Assembly (NCBI GenBank): GCA_022707725.1 | Contig: JAKJAB010000030.1 | Location: 1-17,609 of the forward strand | Source of the DNA: Chloroflexota bacterium | GTDB lineage: Bacteria; Chloroflexota; Anaerolineae; B4-G1; SLSP01 | Direction: 5' to 3' | Length of the DNA: 17,609 bases | Shown: positions 6,111 through 14,756 of the stretch, in pieces | Layout of the letters: the number at the start of each line of letters is the position of its first letter | How positions within the stretch are numbered: position 1 is the first letter of the stretch | Program-made: the position numbers and the translations under genes | Notes under the pieces: model-generated | The model's database searches: none | What the model was told of the DNA's origin: nothing | The model's input: the letters and a program-made list of their open reading frames with translations, nothing else

Positions 6111-7730
6111 TTATTTCCCCGCGGAGATCCGCCAGCCCTGCACCATCTCCGCAATGGATGCGCGCGTCGCCTCTGCGCCGAAGCCCCACACGAGCAACGT
6201 GAAGTAATCGGTGATGCCATTCACACCGAAGTCGAGCCGCCCGCCGTACAACTCGACGAATCCAGCAAGCGCCAGGAAGACGACGGCAACGGCATACGTG
6301 AGCCACGTGAACCAGCTCAAGCGGTGGCGCGCGCCGGCCACCTTCTCCGGCAGCGACTGCACATAGATCGTCGGCGGACCGGAAAGCCAGCTTTCCATTT
6401 GCGGGAGGCCCTTGGGCGTGCCAAAGGCGGCTTCGCCCGCGCCGCGTGGCACCACCTCATCACCAGACGCAGACAGCGTCAAGGCCTTCACCTGCTCCAA
6501 CGCCGCATCGACCTCGCCTTCCACAGTCAGATAGGCGTCGGCATCATTTGGAGACAGGTCGGCGGCGCGGGTTTGCAACGCCGCGATTTTAGACTGCCAT
6601 TCCAGCGCCTGAGTGTCCGGTAGATTGGCCCCCAGCGACGCCAGTTGATTGGCCTTCTCTCTGATCTGGGCAATCTGCGCTTTGCCAATCGCCGTCTCGA
6701 CTTCGGCCTGCAGGCTCTGGAAACCGGCGCTATTCAACGGGGAAAGGGTGCAAAGGCGCTGTTGCAGTGTTTTCGCCGTCGCACGGCCCGTTTTTGTCGC
6801 CGCCAACGCGGTCAAACGCTCGCGCAGCGCGATGAAGTCATTGATATAGCGCGCCAGTGGTTCCAGGCTGGCGCGAAACAAACCCGGCTCGTCCAGCGTA
6901 GGCATCGCTCGGTGGGCGCTGCGCGCGGCCTCCTTGATCTCGTTGACGTAGAAGACGTCGCCTAAGTCCTTCAGTCTGGCGTTAAGCGTATCGTAATACT
7001 CGATCTGCACCAGCCAGTCGGGACGCCCGCGTCGCCAGCGCACCCACAGATTTTCCGCCTCCAGTACAGCCTGCTGCGCCTTCTCCCACTGCTGTGCTTC
7101 GAGCGCTACTTCGACGTCCACCAGATAAGCGTCGATGCGATTGTAGAATGGCACACCGGCCTCCTGCAAGTCGGCATCGGCCTTCATCTGTGTGCGAATC
7201 TGGCCCAGGCGAACCAGCACCTCGTCACGCGGGCGGCCCTGCGCGCGATACGTCGACACGCCAATCCCCAGTCCAACGCCCACCACCAGCACTGCCAAAG
7301 CAAACCAGGGCGGGTCTTTGACGGCAACGTTGACCGGCACGGAGAGGCTCTGCTCGTCGTAGGTGATGAGCAATTCGCCGCTGAACTGGCCGCTCCGCGC
7401 GCCAGCCAGGTTGAAGGTGACAGGCACGCTCAGCAGACCACCGGCGGGGATGGTAGTCGCGGGCAATTCTACGCCGATCGCGTCCGCCGGCAGAAACTTG
7501 TCGCCCTTCGGGCCACTCAGGTCTAGTGGCACAATGCGCAGGTTCGCCACCGGCGCGTCCGCCCGAATGAGCAGCACGCGAGTTTCGCGCTGATCTCGCA
7601 TTCCCGCCACAATCAATTGACGCGGCGACACGTTCAAACCCTGACCCGAGATCCCTGCCTGAGCCGCCAGGGATGCCGTCCACAAAAGGGACAGTGCGAT
7701 GCAGAGTGAAATCACAAAAAGCTTTCTCAT
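6111..7730 (-). CDS. Exported membrane protein with Ig-like domain and long helical cytoplasmic region
   Basis: 539 residues from ATG 7730, which overlaps the preceding kinase stop by ATGA and has a GGAG site 9 nt upstream. A signal peptide spans 1-24 (RKLFVISLCIALSLLWTASL). Residues 28-138 form a beta-rich module with the look of NEW3/DUF11-type Ig-like domains (PAGGLLSVPVTFNLAG, SGQFSGELLITY, SVPVNVAV). One membrane segment follows at about 141-160. Residues 165-465 are mostly charged helix, presumably cytoplasmic, and two more hydrophobic segments lie at about 472-494 and 504-518. No catalytic motif is seen. The shape suits a sensor or anchor linking an outside ligand to an inside helical bundle. 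Translational coupling to the upstream histidine kinase suggests it works with that kinase; this is inference. Confidence 0.75.
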   Translation of the reverse strand: MRKLFVISLCIALSLLWTASLAAQAGISGQGLNVSPRQLIVAGMRDQRETRVLLIRADAPVANLRIVPLDLSGPKGDKFLPADAIGVELPATTIPAGGLLSVPVTFNLAGARSGQFSGELLITYDEQSLSVPVNVAVKDPPWFALAVLVVGVGLGIGVSTYRAQGRPRDEVLVRLGQIRTQMKADADLQEAGVPFYNRIDAYLVDVEVALEAQQWEKAQQAVLEAENLWVRWRRGRPDWLVQIEYYDTLNARLKDLGDVFYVNEIKEAARSAHRAMPTLDEPGLFRASLEPLARYINDFIALRERLTALAATKTGRATAKTLQQRLCTLSPLNSAGFQSLQAEVETAIGKAQIAQIREKANQLASLGANLPDTQALEWQSKIAALQTRAADLSPNDADAYLTVEGEVDAALEQVKALTLSASGDEVVPRGAGEAAFGTPKGLPQMESWLSGPPTIYVQSLPEKVAGARHRLSWFTWLTYAVAVVFLALAGFVELYGGRLDFGVNGITDYFTLLVWGFGAEATRASIAEMVQGWRISAGK

Positions 7731-9019
7731 TGTGGTGCTCCTGTCAGACGCACGTAAACCGTTGGCAACGTGATGCGGAAACGGCTGCCCTGTCCACCGC
7801 CGCTCTCGGCCCAGATGCGACCGCCATGCTGCTCGACGACCTCCTTGGCAATCGCCAGGCCCAGGCCCAATCCCCCGTGATGCCGGGTCAGGTGATCCTC
7901 GACCTGGTAGAACCGTTCGAACACCCGCCCCAGCTCTTCCTTGGGAATACCGGCGCCATCATCGATCACTGCAATTTCCACCCGCCCGGTGTGCGAAATC
8001 ACCTGCACGGTGATGTGACCATTCTCGGGCGTGAATTTGACGGCGTTGTTCATCACATTGCTCAAAGCCAGATCGATCTTGCTGCGGTCACCGTGGACAA
8101 AGATTGGCATGGGCGGCACGTTGAAGGTCAGGGTCTGTTGCTTCGCCGCCGCGAGAGGCCCCCACTCCCGCGCGAGATCTTCAACGAGGTTTTGCACCAC
8201 CAGGTTCTCCCGCTTCAACTCGGAGAGACCGGCTTCCAGATAGTTGAGGTTCGTCATCTGGTCGATGATGGCTTGCAGTTTGCTCGCGCCGCGCAAGACC
8301 ATATCCAGATCGCTCGTCATCTCGCCACTGGCCTGCTCGCGTAAGAAGCTGGCAAAGCCTTGAACAATCATCAGTGGCGTGCGCAGTTCGTGCGAGGCGA
8401 TGCTGATAAAGTTGGTCTTGAGACGATCCAGATCGGAAAGGCGGCGGTTGGCCTCGCGCAGGTTGGCGACCAGACGCGCGTTTTCGATGGCGATGGCGGC
8501 GTGCGAGGCCATCGCCAGGAGGATGTGGACGTCGCTTTCCTCGAACTGTTCGCCATCCAACTTATTGAGCGCTTCCAGAACGCCGATGCAACGCGAGCGT
8601 ACTTGCAAGGGAACACCGAGCAGCGAGCGGGTCTGAAAACTGATGCTCTGATCCACTCCGGTGTAGTGGCGCGCATCGCCGCTGACATCCCCAACAATGA
8701 TCGGCTCGCCGGTTCGATAGATGGCGCCGGCGATGCTACCTTCGAGCGGCACTTTGATCTCGCGCAGCTCTTCGCGGCTGGAACCGGTGGAAGCCGCGAA
8801 GAACAATTCGCCGGTACGCTCATCCATCAACAGAATCGAAGCGGCCTGCGTGCCTAACAGGTCGGCGGCAGTCTGGATGATGGTTTCCAGCAATTGCGCC
8901 AGATCAAGCGTTGAATTGAGCATTTGGCCGATAGTGACCACGCGCTCCAAACGCTCCACCGTCTTCTCGAGACGCTGAATTTCAGCAGGTTGGTTGAGTG
9001 GTACGACTTGAGCCTCCAT
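7727..9019 (-). CDS. Soluble GAF-domain sensor histidine kinase
   Basis: 430 residues from ATG 9019, chosen for GGAGG with about 8 nt spacing; the frame stays open upstream to a GTG at 9088, but that codon lacks a ribosome site. Order: a short coiled coil (14-30), a GAF domain at about 32-180 (ASILLMDERTGELFFAAS, SLLGVPL), then a HisKA domain with the H-box SIASHELRTPL (phospho-acceptor His210). The HATPase domain has the N-box NVMNNAVKFT (321-330), the G1 box VIDDGAGIP (351-359) and the G2 box GGLGLGLAI (382-390). All boxes are intact, so it should autophosphorylate. It has no membrane segment and no receiver domain, and no response regulator lies beside it. It overlaps the next gene by 4 bp (ATGA). 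The GAF ligand is unknown. Confidence 0.9.
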   Translation of the reverse strand: MEAQVVPLNQPAEIQRLEKTVERLERVVTIGQMLNSTLDLAQLLETIIQTAADLLGTQAASILLMDERTGELFFAASTGSSREELREIKVPLEGSIAGAIYRTGEPIIVGDVSGDARHYTGVDQSISFQTRSLLGVPLQVRSRCIGVLEALNKLDGEQFEESDVHILLAMASHAAIAIENARLVANLREANRRLSDLDRLKTNFISIASHELRTPLMIVQGFASFLREQASGEMTSDLDMVLRGASKLQAIIDQMTNLNYLEAGLSELKRENLVVQNLVEDLAREWGPLAAAKQQTLTFNVPPMPIFVHGDRSKIDLALSNVMNNAVKFTPENGHITVQVISHTGRVEIAVIDDGAGIPKEELGRVFERFYQVEDHLTRHHGGLGLGLAIAKEVVEQHGGRIWAESGGGQGSRFRITLPTVYVRLTGAPQ

Positions 9020-9037
9020 ACTGTTTCCTCCAAAATT

Positions 9038-9078
9038 AGTCCGATAGTCGTCAGTCCGATAGTTTTTAGTCCGATAGT
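9038..9078 (-). repeat. Three 11-bp direct repeats at 15-bp period upstream of the soluble kinase
   Basis: On the minus strand ACTATCGGACT occurs three times (9078-9068, 9063-9053, 9048-9038) with AAAA and GACG between copies. This fills most of the 78-bp gap between two kinase genes. Possibilities are a regulator-binding array or a simple intergenic tandem word. In the reading frame of the kinase the repeats would encode YRT units, but no ribosome site supports translating them. Confidence 0.7.
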
Positions 9079-9097
9079 CGATTTGCACGCACGGAAG

Positions 9098-10783
9098 CTA
9101 TGCATCTGCTGATGCTCCAAAGCCACTCATTGCGCTGTGTTGCAGCATCCGCGAGACGCGCGGCAGGACGATGTGAAAGTGACTGCCGGGACAGGCCTGC
9201 TCGTCGTGACCTGGGCTTTCCGCCCAAATTTTGCCGCCATGCGCCTCGACGATGCCGCGCGTGATCGCCAATCCCAGCCCCGGGCCGCCGCCCTTGAACG
9301 TCGTCGTGCCAGAGGAGTGGATCAGCACCTCGCCGGTCTGATAGAATTTGGTGAAGATCAGTTCGCGCATAGACGGATCAATTCCAATGCCGGTGTCGCT
9401 AACGATAATCTCCACACCACCCTCAGGAAATTCGTCTCCGTCGGGAGGCAGGGCATGCCCGGAAACGGTGATAGACCCGCCATCTGGCGTATATTTCAAC
9501 GCGTTCACGAGCAGATGATAGATGGCTTTGCGCATCGCCTCGGTATCGGCTTCGATGACGGGCAAATCTTCCAGGCCTTGCAGCACCAGCGTCAAATGGC
9601 GTTGCACACATACGTCAACCAACGACGCCCGGACAGACTGGATCAACATCGAGAGGATAAGTGGTTCGGGATGGAGTTGCAGCACCCGGCTATCGATCTT
9701 CGCCATATCCAGGATGCTGCCGACAATCACCTCCATGCGCGCAATGCCCGACTGGATGCCGGCAACGATCTGGAAATAAGTGTCGTTCTTCTTGACCTGT
9801 GGATCATCCAACAGCATCTGATTGTAGCCGCTGATGACGGTGAGGGGTGTGCGCAGTTCGTGGGATGCCACGTTGATAAAGCCGGACTTGGTGCGATCCA
9901 GGCGTTCCAATTGTTGATAGGCCGCCTGCAGGTCGCGCGTGCGCTCGCTCAGTTGTTGCACCGTCTTCTCCAGCTCACGGTTGACGGTGGCCAGGTTTTC
10001 GTAGAGTAAGGCGTTCTGAACCGCCATCGCCGCCTGGCTGGCAAAGGTGACGGCGAGCGCTTTTTCGTCCTCGGTGTAGGGGTTGGGGTGTTCGCGGGTG
10101 AGAGAGAGCATGCCGATGACGTTTTCCTGGTAGACAAGCGGCACGCCCAGCCAGGAACGGGCCGGCGACAGATTCTTCACATAATGCCAATCCGCACGCT
10201 GCTGCACATCGGGAATCAACAACGGGCGCTGTGTGCGGCGCAACTCTTGAAAAACGTCGTCCTCTTTGATGTGGACGCGCACGTCGAGCGGTTGCGTACC
10301 GGGCGGGAAGCCTTTCTCGGCCACCACGACTACTTGATTGCCGTACTCCAACATCACCGACCCGCGGTCATAAGGCACAATGTCGACCAGCCCGGCAAGA
10401 ATGAGATCCAGGATCTTTTTGAGATCCAGGGTGCGCGAGAGTGCCATCCCCACGGTGTAGAGCCGCTCGGTAATCTGGCGGCGCGCTTGCTCGGCTTGAT
10501 AATTGGCGGCGTTTTGAATGGCCACAGCCACCTGGTCGGCCAGGGCTTCCAGGACTTGCACATCTTCCGCGTTGAACGCGTCAGGGACGTTATGCTCGAT
10601 ATTGAGCACCCCGAGCAGTTGTCCGGCGACTTCCAGCGGCAGCGCCAATTCCGAAGCAATCGCAGCCGCTTCCGAAAGTGAGGATCCTCGAAGCGCGATA
10701 TAGCGTGGGTCTTCAGACACATGACTAACGTTGGCGGTTTGCCGGTGTGCCGCCACCCACCCCACGACACCCTCTTTGCCCAC
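9098..10783 (-). CDS. GAF-GAF histidine kinase, C-terminal fragment after a frameshift
   Basis: This open segment of 561 residues can begin at GTG 10783, but it starts in the middle of a GAF domain (GKEGVVGWVAAHRQTANVSH), so it is the downstream part of a longer gene. Order by local residue: the end of GAF1 (1-95), GAF2 (about 105-258, with a SWLGVPL core), a coiled coil (262-297), and HisKA with H-box INVASHELRTPL (His308). The HATPase domain has N-box HLLVNALKYTPDGG (423-436), G1 VSDTGIGID (461-469) and G2 GGGPGLGLAI (498-507). The kinase core is intact. If translated alone it would be a soluble kinase without its membrane part. No Shine-Dalgarno is evident at 10783. Confidence 0.72.
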   Translation of the reverse strand: MGKEGVVGWVAAHRQTANVSHVSEDPRYIALRGSSLSEAAAIASELALPLEVAGQLLGVLNIEHNVPDAFNAEDVQVLEALADQVAVAIQNAANYQAEQARRQITERLYTVGMALSRTLDLKKILDLILAGLVDIVPYDRGSVMLEYGNQVVVVAEKGFPPGTQPLDVRVHIKEDDVFQELRRTQRPLLIPDVQQRADWHYVKNLSPARSWLGVPLVYQENVIGMLSLTREHPNPYTEDEKALAVTFASQAAMAVQNALLYENLATVNRELEKTVQQLSERTRDLQAAYQQLERLDRTKSGFINVASHELRTPLTVISGYNQMLLDDPQVKKNDTYFQIVAGIQSGIARMEVIVGSILDMAKIDSRVLQLHPEPLILSMLIQSVRASLVDVCVQRHLTLVLQGLEDLPVIEADTEAMRKAIYHLLVNALKYTPDGGSITVSGHALPPDGDEFPEGGVEIIVSDTGIGIDPSMRELIFTKFYQTGEVLIHSSGTTTFKGGGPGLGLAITRGIVEAHGGKIWAESPGHDEQACPGSHFHIVLPRVSRMLQHSAMSGFGASADA

Positions 10784-11610
10784 AGCGAGCCGGCGCGGGC
10801 AACGGCGAAGCCCCGCGTCTCATCCAGCAGGAAGATGCCGACGTGATAGTAACCGTAGTCTTCCTGGATCAACGCACAAACTTGATTGAGCAACGTCTCC
10901 AGATCGAAGACGGTGGTGATATTCTGCGCCACGTCGATGGTGGTCTGCAAAGCCCGTTGGATGCGTTCAGTGGTCCGCAGCGTCTGTTCCAGTTTGGCGC
11001 GCTGGTGTTGATCCTGCACACGCAGGCGCTCGATGTGCACGTAAGTGCGGCGGTGTATCACATGAACCAGCAGCGATACCGCCAGGGCCGAAACCACCGC
11101 GAAGGTGAAATGCGTCCAGGCCGGATCCGCGCCAATCAACAGCGCAGCGCCAATCCAGCCAAGCACCGTACCCCCCACGATAACGCCCCACCAAGCGGTG
11201 GAGAAGGCCACAAATCCGACGCCAATCAGCAAGAGGGTCACATTCGTCGTCTGCAAGGGATCGGCGGTGAGAACCATGTGCAGCAGGATGTTCAACAAGG
11301 CCAGGAAGGTATCGACTGCGGCAACCGGATGTGCCCAACGGAACGGCAATTCCCAGCGGCGCAGCGCCCACAGCAGTCCAAAGTTGAACAACGACGTCAC
11401 CGCCGCCAGGGCAACCATCACCGGAGCGATGTCGCGAGGTAACACAAAGGCGTGGCTGACGGCGAAGAACGCGAACAGCACGCCAAAGATCAGCGCCAGT
11501 GTGGGCAGGCTGTCGCGTAGGTCCATATCGAGCACGTCGCGCAACCTGGCTTTGTACTGGTGCGCGTCTTCCTCGATGAGCGTATCTTTCAATAATGGCG
11601 TTTCCATCAT
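10354..11610 (-). CDS. Membrane GAF histidine kinase, N-terminal fragment before the frameshift
   Basis: Begins at ATG 11610 (ATG also at 11607), 13 bp after the stop of the upstream kinase. Hydrophobic segments at about 36-53, 61-80, 95-114, 122-140, 143-160 and 167-185 give a six-helix membrane sensor. A coiled coil runs from about 190 to 225. GAF1 begins near 230 (DLETLLNQVCALIQEDYGYY, HVGIFLLDETRGFAVARAG). The homology stops at about residue 276. From there to the stop at 10354 the text (WAKRVSWGGWRHTGK...) is the wrong reading frame of the rest of the kinase and should not be read as a domain. On its own this fragment would lack the catalytic core. The expected continuation is found in another frame from 10785 downward. 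Confidence 0.7.
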   Translation of the reverse strand: MMETPLLKDTLIEEDAHQYKARLRDVLDMDLRDSLPTLALIFGVLFAFFAVSHAFVLPRDIAPVMVALAAVTSLFNFGLLWALRRWELPFRWAHPVAAVDTFLALLNILLHMVLTADPLQTTNVTLLLIGVGFVAFSTAWWGVIVGGTVLGWIGAALLIGADPAWTHFTFAVVSALAVSLLVHVIHRRTYVHIERLRVQDQHQRAKLEQTLRTTERIQRALQTTIDVAQNITTVFDLETLLNQVCALIQEDYGYYHVGIFLLDETRGFAVARAGSLWAKRVSWGGWRHTGKPPTLVMCLKTHAISRFEDPHFRKRLRLLRNWRCRWKSPDNCSGCSISSITSLTRSTRKMCKSWKPWPTRWLWPFKTPPIIKPSKRAARLPSGSTPWGWHSRAPWISKRSWISFLPGWSTLCLMTAGR

Positions 11611-11623
11611 CTATGCCTGCCGT

Positions 11624-14600
11624 CTATAACCGGCGAACGGCGCCTGTTGGCGGGGAGAGTGGCACAATATCCCCCGGTTCCAATAAAGGAATCACGAAGC
11701 TGAAGGTGCTGCCCACACCGACCGTACTTTCCACCCAGATACGCCCCCCATGCTGTTCAACAATCTCGCGACAAATCGGGAGGCCAAGCCCGGTTCCACG
11801 CACGGCATAACCCAATGTGTTTGAAATTTGCTTGAACTTCTCGAACACCTGGGGGAATTTATCCGCCGGAATCCCAATCCCGGTATCCTCCACACTGACC
11901 CACAACCACTTTTCGGGCGCGCCTGCCGTTTTGAGGTTGCGCAGAACGGCAGGGGCCTGAGTCGCCCGCCCGTTGGTGCAGCGTGCGCGGATGGTAATCC
12001 GGCCTTCGGAGGTAAACTTCAGCGCATTACCGAGCAAGTTGGTCATCACCTGCACCATGCGGTCGCGGTCCAAGATCACCACAGGTGGCAAATCCTGAAC
12101 TTCGACCTTTATCGGCAGACTCTTCTGCAGCGCCAGTGTTTGCATGCCATTCACCGCCGTGTCGATAACCTCCTGGAAGGGAATCTCATCCCTGGACCAT
12201 TCCGTTTTACCCGATTCCATCTTGGCGGTGTCAAGCACGTCGTTGATCATGCGCGTCAGGCGCTCCCCTTCACCGATGATGATTTTGAGATTTTCGGCGA
12301 TGCGTTCCACGGCCCAGCGCCCGCGCCGGTCGCTCTCGTCGATCCGCGAGACCAGTTCTTGCTCGAACATTTTCTGAATCAACCGGACGAAACCGATGAC
12401 CGACGTGAGCGGCGTGCGCAGTTCGTGCGACACCATCGAGATAAAGTCGGTCTTCATCCGGTCGACAGCTTGCTCGTGAGTGATGTCCTGAAACACCGTG
12501 ATCACTCCCGAGGCGCTGGCAGGTGAAGCATCTACAGGTAATGGCGACTCTCTGTCAATAAGATTCCGCTCGACCAGCCCACATGCCGACACTTTGTAGA
12601 CCTTACTGATAATCTCCTCGCGGTCACACAGCGCTTCCCCGGCCATGTTCTGCATCTGCACCTGGCCGGGATAAGCGGAGGCCGTCTCGACCAACCGGGC
12701 CAGCGATTCAGAGAACAGCACTTTCGTCATGGGCCGGCCGATCAAGCGATCCGCGGGGACATTCACAATGTCAGCGAAAGCGGGATTGGCCAGCACAATC
12801 TGCCCGGCGGGATCGGTCACCACCAGCGCATCGGTAATGTTCTGGATAATGGTATCCAAACGGTCACGCTCGGAGGCAAGCTGGCTCGTTCGTTCGGCCA
12901 CGCGGACTTCCAGAGAACGGTTGTAATCCTGCAAGGTCTCGTAGAGCTGCGCGTTGTACAGCGCAGCCGCAGCTTGATGTCCTAGCAGATCGAGGTTATT
13001 GACTTCCTCGCGGGTGAACAGATCACCGGAATTCTTGGAGCCAAACACATAAATACCAAGCAAGGTGTTACGCTGCATCAACGCCAGACACAACTCTCCC
13101 CCGACGGCCACAAGTGGATCAGTCGCCCGGGCGACATCCTCCGGCAGGCGCTGACGTTCGTGCATGACCACGGGGTCGCGGTGATCGCACAACCAGGGAA
13201 TCAGCAGCGAATTGCTTGGAATACACACACTGTTCTCCCGATCAACATACGCGCACACGCCGTCATTCGGTAGCAGGATGCAGGCTGAGGTCAATCCCAG
13301 GCGCTGCGCCACGTCGCGCGTCAGCAACGTGTACACATCATCCTGCATCAGCGTAGCGGATAATTGGCGTCCCACATCACGGAGCATCAAAGCGAAATCG
13401 CGTTGCTCCCGGTAGAAAACACGGTTGACGAACTGCTGCGCATAGACACGCAGCGGATTGAAAATGGTAAAGAGCACGACAGTTGCAATAATGCCCGCCC
13501 AGAAATGGTTGGGCTGCCCTGCAACCAGAGGGAGCAGATCCCTGGCGATCAGCAACACGAGGAAATAGAGTAACACCAGCGTGCCGCCGGTCAACGCATA
13601 CACCAGGGTGCGGTTCATAAAGCGATCCACATCCATCAGCCCAAAACGGAAGATAGACACCATAAACGCAATGGGGATCAAAATAACGGGCAAATTGACG
13701 AGCGAGAGTGGCAGCCAGGTGACATTGAACAGTGACGAGGGCACGACGTAAAACAGAATCCATGGAATCAGGGCCAACATCAGCCCCAAAATAATCCAGC
13801 GAATCTGGTTGCGCACCCCCGGTCGATGGCTGGTGAAATACGTATGGGAGAGGGCGCCCACGGCCAACACCAATTCCAACATCATCAAAGGGTTGGCGAT
13901 GGCAAACATAGCATTGCGCTTTTCCAGGAGCGTGTCGCCACCGAACAAGAAACCGGCGGTCACGGAGACAACGGGCGTGAACAAATGGATCACCCACGGC
14001 AGCCAGGAGAAACGGCGCAACGGCGCTTTCATCTCCGGGAAGAGCAACAGCGCGTGCAGCAACAGGCTAAACGTCAGCCACACGGAAATGGCATCAAGGG
14101 GGATGAAGAACCACGCCCATGCCACAGCCATATTGGCACTCGCGGTACGGATCAGATTGTTGACCTGGTTCAGCCCACCCATGATGAAGCCGAGACTGAT
14201 CAAGCGGGTCGCCAGGTCGTTTCCTTTTCCGCTGATAAGGATCAGGGCGACAACACCCAACACCAACCCGATCATCCACAACGCGCCGCCGCGCCACAGC
14301 AGGGGCAAGGCCTGATAATCCTTCCAGGGAGCGTAGACGATCTGCTCCTCCCCGTCACGCAGAATGGTATACGTCGCGCCGCTGTTCGACGCTTGCGTAA
14401 ACTGCTGTTCGGCGAAGTACCGCAACCAATAGAATGGCGTCATCAAGTTATCGTTGACATCCAGATCGCCAATCTTGAGGACGATGTCGCCGTTGCGGAG
14501 AGGCGAATCGGAGGAAGCCTGTTCGACGACAAGCTGGGGGCCGAAGAAAATGCCGGTTTGATCATTATAGGCGTGCTGGTACACGCCGAAAATCCAGGCC

Positions 14601-14683
14601 TCATAAAACACTACCCCGATTGCCAAAATCAGCAATAAGGGTATGCGGATATGAAAGTATTTCTGCTCGCGTCCGACCGTCAC
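11624..14683 (-). CDS. Large membrane histidine kinase: PDZ, multi-TM, GAF, PAS, HisKA, HATPase
   Basis: 1019 residues from GTG 14683, with GGAGG upstream at close spacing and no in-frame ATG before the first membrane helix. TM1 is at 13-32. Residues about 45-120 look like a PDZ domain outside the membrane (PLRNGDIVLKIGDLDVND, then TYTILRDGEEQIV). About nine further hydrophobic segments follow between 128 and 410. Next come GAF (about 435-585), a coiled coil (588-610) and PAS (about 606-735, DALVVTDPAGQIVLANPAF). HisKA has the H-box SMVSHELRTPL with His753; HATPase has N-box TNLLGNALKFT (N882, N886), G1 VEDTGIGIP (Asp933) and G2 RGTGLGLPI (962-970). All catalytic boxes are present, so it should be active. 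The PDZ suggests sensing of exposed protein tails or envelope stress; that is inference. First gene of the kinase run. Confidence 0.9.
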   Translation of the reverse strand: MTVGREQKYFHIRIPLLLILAIGVVFYEAWIFGVYQHAYNDQTGIFFGPQLVVEQASSDSPLRNGDIVLKIGDLDVNDNLMTPFYWLRYFAEQQFTQASNSGATYTILRDGEEQIVYAPWKDYQALPLLWRGGALWMIGLVLGVVALILISGKGNDLATRLISLGFIMGGLNQVNNLIRTASANMAVAWAWFFIPLDAISVWLTFSLLLHALLLFPEMKAPLRRFSWLPWVIHLFTPVVSVTAGFLFGGDTLLEKRNAMFAIANPLMMLELVLAVGALSHTYFTSHRPGVRNQIRWIILGLMLALIPWILFYVVPSSLFNVTWLPLSLVNLPVILIPIAFMVSIFRFGLMDVDRFMNRTLVYALTGGTLVLLYFLVLLIARDLLPLVAGQPNHFWAGIIATVVLFTIFNPLRVYAQQFVNRVFYREQRDFALMLRDVGRQLSATLMQDDVYTLLTRDVAQRLGLTSACILLPNDGVCAYVDRENSVCIPSNSLLIPWLCDHRDPVVMHERQRLPEDVARATDPLVAVGGELCLALMQRNTLLGIYVFGSKNSGDLFTREEVNNLDLLGHQAAAALYNAQLYETLQDYNRSLEVRVAERTSQLASERDRLDTIIQNITDALVVTDPAGQIVLANPAFADIVNVPADRLIGRPMTKVLFSESLARLVETASAYPGQVQMQNMAGEALCDREEIISKVYKVSACGLVERNLIDRESPLPVDASPASASGVITVFQDITHEQAVDRMKTDFISMVSHELRTPLTSVIGFVRLIQKMFEQELVSRIDESDRRGRWAVERIAENLKIIIGEGERLTRMINDVLDTAKMESGKTEWSRDEIPFQEVIDTAVNGMQTLALQKSLPIKVEVQDLPPVVILDRDRMVQVMTNLLGNALKFTSEGRITIRARCTNGRATQAPAVLRNLKTAGAPEKWLWVSVEDTGIGIPADKFPQVFEKFKQISNTLGYAVRGTGLGLPICREIVEQHGGRIWVESTVGVGSTFSFVIPLLEPGDIVPLSPPTGAVRRL

Positions 14684-14756
14684 CCCGCCCTCCGTACGTT
14701 TGCGCGCAGACTCAAGCCCACATCAACGCCAGACAATACAATTTAAAAGCATACCA

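Larger units (their letters stand above)
9098..11610 (-). pseudogene. Full-length membrane GAF-GAF histidine kinase locus, disrupted near 10785
   Basis: The two flanking open segments are the N- and C-terminal parts of one kinase: six TM helices, a coiled coil, GAF1, GAF2, HisKA, HATPase_c. The switch from one frame to the other falls inside GAF1, right after DETRGFAVARAGSL. It may be a real mutation, a programmed event or an assembly error. The intact catalytic boxes and the absence of other stops favour a recent event or an error. Confidence 0.65.

Noticed and set aside
6109..6306. Upstream extension of the MBL hydrolase
   Set aside because: It would overlap the upstream gene by almost 200 bp and encode an Arg/Cys-rich stretch unlike any MBL protein; ATG 6108 fits the fold and the spacing.
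9038..9078. CRISPR-like array
   Set aside because: Units are only 11 bp with 4-bp spacers and there are no cas genes; this is far below CRISPR dimensions.
9020..9088. N-terminal extension of the soluble kinase containing YRT repeats
   Set aside because: The frame is open to GTG 9088, but there is no Shine-Dalgarno there, while GGAGG sits properly before ATG 9019. The repeats are better treated as intergenic DNA.
4440..14683. Response regulator for the kinases
   Set aside because: I looked for a receiver domain (acidic pair, phospho-Asp, Lys) or a helix-turn-helix output in the cluster and on either side and found none.
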